Assembly (NCBI GenBank): GCA_025201845.1
Contig: MU603965.1
Span: 84,862 to 148,861 of the forward strand
Source: Martensiomyces pterosporus
Lineage: Eukaryota; Kickxellomycota; Kickxellomycetes; Kickxellales; Kickxellaceae
Direction: 5' to 3'
Length of the DNA: 64,000 bases
Shown here one piece after another: positions 1 to 9,780 of this stretch (the stretch's first letter is position 1; each line of letters starts with the position of its first letter). The notes under the pieces were generated by a model. The model was not told the DNA's origin and did not search any database. It saw only the letters and a program-made list of their open reading frames with translations. The translations under genes and the position numbers were made by a program.

Positions 1-2842
1 ACAACAACAGGACACGCTGTGCGCATCCCTTCTGTACCGCTGACAACCTTTTTTGCTTCACCAGCTTCAGCTGTTGTTTTCTTTCTCGCTCTCATGCGCC
101 CAGCACAGCCCATTCTTGCTCTGACTTGAGTTTGCATGTGCGTGTGCGTGGATGGCTTCTCACACAGCTCTACACAAGCGAGCCCTGCTTCTATTTTTCG
201 GCTAGGTCACCCGCGTACAATTGTCCGTAACTACAAGGCGAGAAAAACACACTAGCACACATTCACTCGGTAGCAGAAGGAGCATGCAGCTGATTCTGAG
301 CCTTTGTACGGCGGATAGCATATTCACAGGATGGGCACCGCACTGGTCGCTTTCCCTACAAGCCAGCGCTCTTGCAGAGAAAAATGTGCGTGGGTGTGTA
401 GACAAGCACTGGGTGCCAGGTGATTTCTCAATTTCCCAAGCTGCTTCCTTTCCCACTTTGAACAACGGCTCAGCAATGACAGCTGCCAAGCAGTTGCCCT
501 GGCCGAGTACAGACAATGCAGCGCTTCCATCCATTGTTCTGACCGACGAATGCCCAGGACAATGCCCATGTGCTGTCTCGAATCAGCCTTCCTTTTCTGG
601 CTTAGGTAACCCCTACTCTCTTTTCTACCCTGCAAGTGCTGCCTCCAGGCTGTCAAAGGCGGATGCCATGGCTCCCCCAATCCTACAAGCCTGTATTGCA
701 TTGTCCAGCCATGTAGTAGAAACCGAGCAGATTAGCACGCTGATGCCATGGATGCGATGCCAGACATACATCACCCACCGCAGCAAAACAAGGGAAACGG
801 ACATTGCATTCAGCATGAGCAGGCACTCGCAGTACGTGAGCCGCAAGCTATTTTTAACACACATGATGGCCATCATTATCGCGCCAAATAGACGCTAGAA
901 AAACTCTGGATGCTTCGGCTGATTTCTTGCTACGAGAAGTGTGGATTCGCCATGAATAATAGACACAGGTATTCCCTCGAGCGAAAAAGGAAACAAGCCA
1001 TATTCCAATAGTCATAATCTCATAAGAGAGCGCGCAGAGAACAAAACAGGATATATGAGCGCTTGGTACAGCGCTGTGACGAATAGCTTTCGGATACTGC
1101 GATAAGCCGTTTGTCTATTCGTTTTTGAATGCTCGATATTGCAGAACAATTCGATTTTCAGCATCAAAGAATGAGCATAGGGCCAGTTTCAGTGCACAAA
1201 GATAAGCCATCTCGCATTGGTTGCTCCTATTCCAGAAGCGCCGCTGTTGCCACTGTTCGAGGTGCTTTCCTCTGCTAGCCACCGATAGATCCAGCTGCTG
1301 GCTAAAGGAAAACAAAAGCTCACCAGTCGCTAGACTCAGCATGCCAGCGTTTTCATGGGCAGTGGATCGCCGTTAATGTATATGCTGTTACGAGCAACGT
1401 GCAGGCAGCTTGGATATTAACACACCAAGATTCCCTGTTGCTTGCAAATCACAGGCTGCTACTGCTCTGCTGCTTTTCTTTCTGCCAGACACACATGCAA
1501 GCAAGTAACGACAATGCTGCCTTTTGCGTTTCGCTCTACTAGCAATGGCAGCTGTAGCGACAAACAAACAGGTGCGCTGCCTACTTGCTTCTCTCGCATT
1601 AGTTGCAGGCATATATCCACGCAATAAATAATCTTGATCAGGTTGATTCTGCCACATGTCCAAACAGGTCGCTTGATTCTCTTGAATCGCCGCCGGCATG
1701 GTTTTTTCTTGGGCACAATGTACGCAGACCACCCGTCCACAAACGCAGCCCCGTGGCGGGAGCAATTGGTTTGTTTTAATGGACCGGCAGCGAGCAGGCC
1801 GGGCCGGGCCATTGTGAATTGTGAAAGTGCCTCAGCGCGGTCGCTTTCTTTTGAAGGAGGCGTCTGCGTGTCGACATAGCGCGCAAGCGGTTCGGCATGT
1901 TTTCACAGTCCATTTTTAAAATGCGATCTGCTAATTTCTGAAACGAACGGGCAGACGCTGCGTTTTGGCTGTAGGTAGAAGCGGCCCACTTCATGCATCC
2001 TCGCAGACGCAGACGCAGATGGGGAGGGGGCAAGAGACGTAGCTGCCGGCGCGCAGTCGATACAGCCGTGCAGGCAATACGGGGGCTGGGGTGGCCCAAA
2101 AGGAAATGCTTGCTGTGCACATGGAGCAAAGGACAATGTGCAGCGATCGGCAGGCATCACACGGGTCATTGGCATATGAGGTCCTGACGTGGCCACCTAC
2201 ATGTCTATTTTTGACATTCCTAAGCAAGCCTTTCCCAGTGCATCATGGTGGCCCGCCAAACACGCGCAATTCCTCCGCCTTTCCTGCTATTGAGGAATCG
2301 TCGACAATGGCACGGTCAAGCGAGAGAATGAAAGCTGTTTACAATGGGGCCTGCCGACCAACGAACAAACACGAGCTCTGCGTTTACTGCACAAACAGCG
2401 TCGGTTTCCACTCCCTTGTTTGCTGTCTCCCTCTTTACAGGCGGGCAAGCGGTCATAATGAGTTTGTTGTTCTTGCCGCCACTGTGAGCTGTATTCACTG
2501 CTGTGCTGGATTTCCGGTATAAAGACCTCCTGTGACTTGGCCATCCCTCCCCAGTTTTGTCCCGTCACATCGTGTGCTCCGCACTCAGCATATTCCGCGC
2601 ATTTCACCCATCCAACGCAACCTCTCCTAACGGCCGCTATAAATACTGGCAAACGCCTTGCTGTACCGACTCTTGCTTCTGTGTCCAACTGCCAGCCCCC
2701 TTCTTTTCTGTCATCCGCTCCACTCCATTCCCTCGTGTCCCTCCTACGCTCTACAGTCTGTTGATCAGATTAGTGCTGCTCCCAATAATCGAACCCCTTC
2801 CATTTTACGTTGCATTTTAAAGCCACGACCACTGAAGAAATC
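1..2842. other. Intergenic region, no convincing gene
   Basis: About 2.8 kb upstream of the first CAP gene. Several open frames exist (for example 221-898 plus and 1388-1765 minus), but they lack a plausible start context, known domains or coding-like composition, and they overlap each other on both strands. The last 250 bases become pyrimidine-rich and contain a TATA box, as expected for the promoter and leader of the gene at 2843. Nothing else is supported. Confidence 0.6.
2638..2645 (+). promoter_or_regulatory. TATA box of CAP gene 1
   Basis: A perfect TATAAATA lies about 200 bases before the ATG at 2843 and is followed by a pyrimidine-rich leader. A second TATA-like string (GGTATAAAG) is near 2518. 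The assignment is by motif and position only. Confidence 0.45.
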
Positions 2843-3517
2843 ATGGTGAAGTTTGCCTCCGTCCTTCTGCTCACTGCCACAGCCCTTCTTGGCTCGCTCG
2901 TTGGTGCTGCCCCTGTTCAAGTCGACATGCTGGCTCGTCGCGACTTGCACGAGGTCAACCCCAACTACAGCACCTACTCGACCAACGGCGGCAGCGAGAA
3001 GACTGTCACGGTCACTGTCACCAAGTACGTCACCCAGAACAGCCACAACGGCCACAACGGAGGATACAAGACGACGTCGCAACAGGCCCCCGCATACTCC
3101 ACCCAGCCCATGCCCAGCAGCTACGTCGCCCAGCCATCGCCCTCGCCCTCATACTCCGACTGGCAGCAGCAGATGCTGCAGCAGGTCAATGACGTGCGTG
3201 CCAAGGCCGGCAAGCAGCCATTGAAGCTGGACTCGAGGCTGAATAAGATGGCTCAGGACCACTCAGACTACCAGAACTCGATCAAGACCATGACCCACGA
3301 CGACTCTGCGGGCTCCCTGGGCCAGCGTTGCTCGAATGTCGATGTCCAGTGGCATGGAGTTGCCGAGAACGTTGCATGGAACTACCCGGATGTCACAGCT
3401 GTTGTCCAAGGATGGGTTGAGAGCCCTGGCCACTACGCCAACATGATCGGTGACTACACCATCTGCGGCTTTGGTGTCAACAACCTGTACTGGACCCAGG
3501 ACTTTGCCAGTGATTAG
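2843..3517 (+). CDS. Secreted CAP-domain (SCP/PR-1-like) protein 1
   Basis: A 224-residue secreted protein. The chosen ATG gives a classic signal peptide (residues 1-22, rich in Leu/Ala, ending GAA). An in-frame non-ATG start exists upstream but would bury the signal peptide. A dibasic RR at residues 32-33 is a likely kexin site. Residues 50-105 are a Thr/Ser/Pro/His-rich linker, and a CAP domain follows from about residue 110 to the end. The domain signatures are visible: MTHDD with the first metal-ligand His, GVAENVAW, SPGHYANM with the second His, and YWTQDF at the C-terminus. In fungi, CAP (Pry/SCP) proteins bind sterols and fatty acids outside the cell, and several act in host interaction; which applies here is not shown. 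It is a single exon in a gene-poor stretch and is paralogous to the gene at 16476. Confidence 0.9.
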   Translation: MVKFASVLLLTATALLGSLVGAAPVQVDMLARRDLHEVNPNYSTYSTNGGSEKTVTVTVTKYVTQNSHNGHNGGYKTTSQQAPAYSTQPMPSSYVAQPSPSPSYSDWQQQMLQQVNDVRAKAGKQPLKLDSRLNKMAQDHSDYQNSIKTMTHDDSAGSLGQRCSNVDVQWHGVAENVAWNYPDVTAVVQGWVESPGHYANMIGDYTICGFGVNNLYWTQDFASD

Positions 3518-5227
3518 GGGTGCTCCAACCCTGCCTGTGCCTTGCTTCTTTTTTTTTTTTTGGACCCACCTGAACTTGTTTTTCTCTGGTACAAATGAAT
3601 TCAGGTTGACTCGTATGTCTCGCCACACATCCCTACTTTCCAGAGATGGCTTTCTGTGGTTGCTTGTCTGCAACTGGATTGCAGCAACTACACATCGTCG
3701 ATAGGGGCCACATTGCCACTCATGCGTTGCGCAACATACCCGCGCACACGGCGTCGTTACTCTCTACAGCAGCACTTTATTTAGCAGCAGCGAGGAGGCA
3801 GTGCAGACACTAGCGCATGCACACGCAGGCCTGGCTGACACTGCCCTGCAAGCCTGAAATTCGCGGTAGAGAATACCGGATGGGCGGAGGTAGAATAGCC
3901 GGCCTCGCTTCTTTCGCACACCCGGCCTAGAGCCCTATTGTGCCGCCTCGTCCACTCGCTTTTTGCGAACTCCTTGCAAATCCCTATGATTTGCGCCCAG
4001 CTTTGCTTTGTCTGATTGCTGCTCCTTTGCAGCTGGGTCTTTGCAGCCGCGCACATTGTGCTCTGTTGAGGCGATCGCCACGCCCGCTCCTATGTATTTT
4101 TAACTGTGCTTTCCTGCTCGTCCACTGCCGCTCAGGCTCACACCCAGCATGCGCGAGGTGGCATCAGCGCGATGCTACTGCTCCTAGGAGACAGGCTGGG
4201 GCATGCTCAGTCTATTTTGATCGCTGCGAGTCAGCCTGCAGTCCTGCCCACTTGGCAAAGTGCAAAAGGGGCTCGATGCGAGCGCAGAGACCCACACCAA
4301 GCAACAAATTCTCAAGAGCACGAACCGAGGCAGCTGGATTTGGAAGGCTGCGCTGGAGCTCGCGCCATGAAAACGCCAGACAACCCCTCGCACGGAGCGA
4401 GGCCCATGCTTGGCGACTAGGGACGCGTCCTGATGCTGCTGTTTTTAGGCACATCGGCCCTGTGGTCGCAGAGGAAGCATCGCGCTGTCTATTCCTTTCA
4501 TATCACATGCGAATGGATTTGGCGCACAAGGCAGCCGCATAAATGCACATCCACAGTGGATGCACAGAATGCACCCGAAATCGCCTTTTCACACACACGC
4601 ACAGCACCCACTGGCCCATGCCAGCTGCCTGTGGTGCCTGGTTGATAGCGGCTGTGCTAGTAAATACAGTCACTACATCTCGATGCAGTGGCAGAAGCGA
4701 CAGCTCGGACTTCACCCACAAACCCTGATAGCTTGGGGGATTCGCTCACCACATGTAGACGCTCCGATTTGCCACTGAGAGCGAGGGAAAGGGTGTCGCT
4801 CAAAAACGGAAATTCATTATTATCCTCATGTACTTTAAATTGGGTCCTGCTTATTCCAGGCATTGATACACAGGAGAGAGAAACTAGCATCTATGCACTA
4901 GGGCCAAGGCGAATTTTAAAAATAGCTGGCTGCCTAGCAGGTATTTTTCCAAGGCAGGCTGGAAGAAATAAAATGGTAACGGCCCTCCCCTCCAGCTGCT
5001 CCTGGGTTTGCTTATTATCCTGTAGTGCTGGCTCCTCTTTCCGTTGTCTTCCCGCCTCGCCTCAATAGCTCCTCCTATCTCCACTGATCTTATTTCTCTT
5101 CATTGCTCTATATTTACACACTCCATTCATCCATCCATCCATTCATCCACCCATCTATTCATTCGGCAGGCTCCCACGCCACTTGTTTATTTCTGCATTT
5201 CTTTGTTAGCCACTTGTTTCTGCGGAG
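3518..5227. other. Intergenic region with promoter of the MFS gene
   Basis: A stretch of 1.7 kb with no supported gene. A long T run near 3547-3561 lies in the 3' flank of the CAP gene. The last 200 bases are pyrimidine-rich and contain a CATC/CATT short tandem repeat, probably the 5' leader or promoter of the transporter. Open frames such as 3940-4542 have no recognisable domain. Confidence 0.5.
5123..5164. repeat. Imperfect CATC/CATT tetranucleotide repeat
   Basis: About ten tetranucleotide units, alternating CATC and CATT with small slips, lie 60-105 bases upstream of the MFS transporter ATG. It is probably a microsatellite inside the pyrimidine-rich promoter or leader. Confidence 0.7.
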
Positions 5228-6943
5228 ATGTCACCCGGTTCATCTTCTAACGAAAAGCCTGCCGCTGAAGCATACTTCAGCCAGAAGAGGGACTCGTTGA
5301 CTGAGAGCATGCCAACTACGCCTATCTCGCTCACAGAGTCCAGGCAGCCATCAGCAGCCATGCCAAGTGCCACCGAGGGCGAGGAGTTTGTCGAAAACGC
5401 CGGGCCCAAGCAGCTTCTCACAGGCAGCAAGTTTGCCATGGCCATCATCAGCCTCGACCTACTTGTGTTCCTCTCTGCGTTGGACACCACCATCGTCGCC
5501 ACTGTGTATGTTCCTATCGGCAACAAGTTCAACGCGCTGGACAAGGCCGAGTGGATTATCACCAGCTACCTGATTACCATGGCTGCATTCCAGCCCATCT
5601 ACGGCAAGGCCAGCGACGTGCTGGGCCGCATCGAGGTCATTGTATTTGCCATTATCATATTCTTCATCGGCTCCATTCTCTGCGCGGTCTCCAACTCCAT
5701 GAACATGCTTATTGCCAGCCGTGCCATCCAGGGCATCGGCGGCGCCGGTTTGATGAGCATGGCCCTTGTGATTGTTGCCGACATTATGAACGAGCGCGAC
5801 AGAGGCAAGTACTTTGGCCTGTTCAGCGGCACCTTTGGCATCGCCTCCTCGGTGGCTCCAGTCATTGGCGGCGCCATAGTGCGCAACACCAAGTGGGAGA
5901 TTGTCTTCTGGATCAACATCCCCCTGTGCGTGGTGGCAGCCGTTCTCATCGTGATGCTCCTGCGTATCCCCAGGCCCCGTGGCTCGTTCCTGGACAAGGT
6001 CAAGCGCATCGACTTTATTGGCTCGCTCCTGGCACTCACAGGCATTGTCCTTATCCTCATGGCGCTGTCGTGGGGCGGTCGCGAGTACAGCTGGTCGTCG
6101 AGCCAGGTCGTCTGCTGCCTTGTATTTGGCGCTGTCGCCGTGGCCATCTTTGCGGTCTACGAATGGAAGGTTCCCAGCATGCCCATCATCCCCATGCACC
6201 TGTTCCGCACGCGCAACGTGGTGCTGGCAGCCCTGGGCAACATGTTCTTCGGCTTTGCCATCAACGGCCCGGCCATGTTCATCCCCCAGTGGGCACTGGT
6301 TGTCAAGCAGGCCAACGAGGTCACAGCAGGCGCCTACCTGGTGCCATTTATGCTGGGCATGGTCATTGCCTCGATTGTTGGTGGCGGTCTGATGTCCAAG
6401 ACCGGCAAGGTGCGTGGAGTCATCTGGGTGGGCTCGGCTCTCCTCACATTGGGCAACGGTCTGCTGATCATGCTTGGAACTGATGGCGGCCTGGGCAAGA
6501 TCATTGGCTTCCTGCTTATCGGCGGGCTGGGCTTCGGCTCCTGTGTCCAGGCAATGACCCTCATCGCACAGTCTGCCGTCTCGGGCCGCGACGTGGCAGC
6601 CACCACCACCTTGGTGTTCTTCTTCCGCTCTCTGGGCATGATCCTGGCCGTGTCGGTGCTGAGCAACGTGGTTCAAAACGTCCTTATTACGCAGATAGCC
6701 AAGGTTGTTGCAACCTTCCCCGACTCGGCTGTCATCATCCTCAAGTCGCTGAAGGACCAGGCTCTGCTCAACACCGACCTGGTGTCGTCGCAAGTCAGGA
6801 GCGCTGTTATTGATGCCTACTGGAAGGCCATGCATGACGCCTTCATCGCTCTCACCGGGTTCACTGCTGCCCTCTTTGTTCTCTCGCTTGGGTTCCAGCA
6901 CAAGGAGCTCCAGACGACGCTCAAGAAGACCATCGACGAGTAA
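5228..6943 (+). CDS. DHA2-type (14-TM) MFS drug/H+ antiporter
   Basis: A 571-residue intronless membrane transporter, probably a proton-coupled exporter at the plasma membrane or vacuole. About 65 polar residues precede the membrane domain. The first helix carries LDTTIVATVYVPIG (residues 85-98), typical of DHA2 exporters. Motif A follows helix 2 (GKASDVLGRIE, about 126-136), then RAIQGIGGAGL (165-175) and an antiporter motif C-like GTFGIASSVAPVIGG near residue 200. FWINIPL near residue 225 is also typical. The length and hydrophobic pattern fit 14 helices. The substrate cannot be read from sequence; family members export toxins, basic amino acids or siderophores. The ATG at 5228 is the first in frame and follows the pyrimidine-rich leader. 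It converges with RHO1. Confidence 0.92.
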   Translation: MSPGSSSNEKPAAEAYFSQKRDSLTESMPTTPISLTESRQPSAAMPSATEGEEFVENAGPKQLLTGSKFAMAIISLDLLVFLSALDTTIVATVYVPIGNKFNALDKAEWIITSYLITMAAFQPIYGKASDVLGRIEVIVFAIIIFFIGSILCAVSNSMNMLIASRAIQGIGGAGLMSMALVIVADIMNERDRGKYFGLFSGTFGIASSVAPVIGGAIVRNTKWEIVFWINIPLCVVAAVLIVMLLRIPRPRGSFLDKVKRIDFIGSLLALTGIVLILMALSWGGREYSWSSSQVVCCLVFGAVAVAIFAVYEWKVPSMPIIPMHLFRTRNVVLAALGNMFFGFAINGPAMFIPQWALVVKQANEVTAGAYLVPFMLGMVIASIVGGGLMSKTGKVRGVIWVGSALLTLGNGLLIMLGTDGGLGKIIGFLLIGGLGFGSCVQAMTLIAQSAVSGRDVAATTTLVFFFRSLGMILAVSVLSNVVQNVLITQIAKVVATFPDSAVIILKSLKDQALLNTDLVSSQVRSAVIDAYWKAMHDAFIALTGFTAALFVLSLGFQHKELQTTLKKTIDE

Positions 6944-7433
6944 GCGCTGCCCCCGCCTGCTGCTGCTGCACTTGATTTCCCCATCTTCTTTTTCTCAGTT
7001 TACCTCAAACTCGTCATTGCTGACGAAAAAAAAATGTATTCCTTTCCTCCAAGCCAACAACTGCTGGCGCCGATGCTGGTGGCGGCGTGCATACACCAAA
7101 ACAACGCCGCAGCGCTGGACAGCAGCCCAAGGAGCGCTGATTTGCACTTTGGGGCGGCTGGTGTGTGCCTGACGTCACCCGCCAGCCAAGCGCACTTGCA
7201 ATAGTGCTGATATCATGCCGAGGCCTTGTTCGCCCGGAGCCTAGTTGCTTGTGTTGTTTAGCTAGTAATTTGCCACATAAGAGGGGAACAAACAGACAAA
7301 GGAGAGAGCAAGGCGAAGAAAGGTGGGATAGGTAGCTAAGAGGAAGGAGAAAGAGAAATGCCTAAGTGGTAGAGAGAAGGTGGAGGGGGAGCTAAGGGGG
7401 AGATAGTGGTTAGTGCTGATGTTGTTGTTTGGT
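6944..7433. other. Convergent 3' intergenic region between MFS gene and RHO1
   Basis: A stretch of 490 bases between two converging stop codons. It is A/T-rich near 7025 and purine-rich on the plus strand near 7280-7410 (pyrimidine-rich 3' flank of RHO1). No gene is supported. Confidence 0.6.
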
Positions 7434-9173
7434 TTACAGAACGAGGCATCCGCCCTTCTTCTTCTTCTTGGTCTTGGCAAGGAGCGCGGCACGAGTCGCC
7501 GTCTCAAACACCTCGCGGACACCGTCGTTGTGCTTGGCAGAGCACTCGAGGTACTTTGTAGCTCCAATCTTCTGCGCAACAAGCGAGGCCTACAACAGAC
7601 AGACAAAGCAAAAAGGAAAGGGGAGGGGTTAGAAACCTTGAAGCGCGCCAGGCCGTTGCCAGCCGGTGGCTGTGTGCAAAGGCAGGTGGGGTGGAGGTGC
7701 GGGGGGGGGGGCGAAGTTTTAATAAAGCGGCGGCCTCCGAGCTTGATTAATCACAACGCGAGTGCTCGATGCGCAGAAGGCAGTTTCCACTTCCTTTTGC
7801 TCCCTCATGCAGAGATTGACTCTGTTGTGGGCAAACAACAAAAGGCCCGCTGAAAGGCGAGGGGGGGAGCACCGAGTGCAAAGAGGATAGAAGCAGCAGG
7901 CGGCAGCGGTGCACATTCATGTCGCTGAGGCAAGAGTGGCAGCACGCATGCATGCTGTAACCAAGTGAAGGGAAACTGGCAGCAGCCAGAGGAGAGGGGA
8001 GGGGAAGCGCAAGACTTTCACAGGCAGTCATCAAAAAGAGCGGCAATCCGTACATGTGCACAAGCATCGACACGGGGATATGACAGCCAACAACAACAAT
8101 AGCCACAACAATAGCCACAGCAGCAACCTGGGCAAAAGGCACCGACTTACCTCCTCAGGGGTTACGGGGTGAAGGTTGTTCCTGCTGAGCTCCTCGATGG
8201 TGCGAGGGTCGTTACGCAGGTCCTTCTTGCACCCAACAAGGATGATGGGCAGGCCGGCGCAGAAGTGGAGAACCTCGGATATCCACTTCTCCTGGACGTT
8301 GTCCAGGGAATCAGGCGAGTCGATGGAGAAGCAGATGAGAATCACATGCGAGTCGGGGTACGACAGAGGGCGCAGACGGTCATAGTCTTCCTGACCAGCA
8401 GTATCCCAAAGCGCCAGCTCGACATGCCGGCCGTCAACCTCGACGTCTGCAACGTAGTTCTCGAAAACAGTCGGAACGTATACCTATCGATGGCAACAGC
8501 GAGGAGACAGGGTGGTTGGTTAGAAAACAGGCGCGCAGGAGAGGGGTGGGAGTGGCGGCGGCATGGCCATGCCCGTACCAAAGGAAGCAAGGCAAGGAAA
8601 AATCAATGCAAACCATGGCTATTCTAGGCAACAAGCAATAGGGCAAGTGCAGGGAGAGTAGTGGAGCTAGCAAGCAATAGAGCATGGCTACGCGCTCGCC
8701 CCTGCCATCTACACGAAATTCTCTCTTTGAATTTGGGCAGCAAGGCAGCAAGCGACAGACTCCTGCGGAGAAGCCTCTGCCTCGAGACGCTGCCATGTGC
8801 GGTTACTCTGGAGAGCGAAGCAAGCACAGCAGCCCGCCTCTGAGTGCATATGCCAGCGTCACTCTGCCAAAGGCTGTCGCACAGCTATTTGCTACTCAAT
8901 CTGAGGGAATTGAGGTCCTCAGATGAGGCAGGAGTTGCGGGCACTGACAGAGGCGAAAGCAAGGCAAGGCAGACCACAGCTAGCAGAGCAGGCCCAGACA
9001 AGCAGGCGCGCAGGTGCTGCTTCTGCAGAATCGAGCACACGCCAGCAGATTAGACAAATAGAAAATATACGTACCTCAGGGAAAGTGCCATTGGAGAAGA
9101 CAATCAGCAGGCATGTCTTTCCACAGGCACCGTCACCGACGATGACCAATTTGCGGCGAAGCTCAGAGGACAT
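7434..9173 (-). CDS. RHO1: Rho1-type small GTPase, three exons
   Basis: Exons are 9173-9075, 8483-8151 and 7589-7434, joined in phase with GTACGT and GTAAGT donors and TAG acceptors, giving 195 residues. Exon 1 holds the P-loop GDGACGKT. Exon 2 begins [14 protein letters not shown], the canonical Rho effector loop, then [18 protein letters not shown] (switch II) and GCKKDL (base recognition). Exon 3 ends in a lysine run and the CaaX box CLVL, which predicts geranylgeranylation. Fungal Rho1 activates beta-1,3-glucan synthase and the Pkc1 cell-wall integrity pathway at the plasma membrane. The two introns (591 and 561 nt) are the longest in the window. This is the canonical copy; three diverged, intronless Rho genes lie at 57-60 kb. 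It is divergent from UFD2. Confidence 0.93.
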
Positions 9174-9780
9174 TAGCACAAATACTACTTTTAAAATAAA
9201 ATATTATAAAAGGAAAATATTTGCAATTGAAAAAAGAAGAGCAGAGATGAGGTTGTGTTTCGTGCCTAGTGCGTGTGCGTTGTGTGCTTGTGTGCTTGTG
9301 TGTTGCGGGTTGCGGGTGGGGAGGTGTATGTGAAAGGGTGCTCGCTGGTTGGCTGGCTGCGAAGAAAAAAAAGCCTGATAAGTGTTGCGAAAGCGGTATT
9401 GCAAGTATAGTGCGCGCCTTTATTTTTGTTTTTCGCCCTCCTCTGTGTGCGTGCTTGTGCTGCTTGTTTGTGCCCTTGTTTGGGCCGATGAGCACAGCGG
9501 CAGCTCGGCTCTGGCGGGCGCAGTGCTGGGCAGCCCTTTTTCGCCGGCTCTGCACGAGCGAGCCGTGACTTGGCCCTCAGGCCTGCAGGCATTTCGGCGC
9601 AGCAATGGAGCAAGCGGAGGGCGCTGCATATCGCCTGTGCTGTGCAGAGTGACGCTTTGCTTTTCTCAGCAGCCTGCCTGTAGTATCTGCTTCCAGGACA
9701 CTTGCTTTCCATTTGCCCCTTCATTTTCAGCCAGTGCATTAGTAGCGACAGAAGCAACACGGTGCTAACCCCTCATTCAA
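9174..9780. other. Divergent promoter region RHO1 / UFD2
   Basis: A stretch of 607 bases between two start codons. The RHO1-proximal part is A/T-rich (9180-9240) and the rest is G/T-rich on the plus strand. No gene is supported; it presumably holds both promoters. Confidence 0.6.

Noticed and set aside
221..898. 225-codon open frame on the plus strand
   Set aside because: It starts with a non-ATG codon, has no domain, overlaps open frames on the other strand and shows no sensible composition; probably chance.
5459..6901. 480-codon open frame antisense to the MFS transporter
   Set aside because: It is a shadow of the strong third-position GC bias of the transporter gene; the translation is His/Gln/Asp-rich without any domain.
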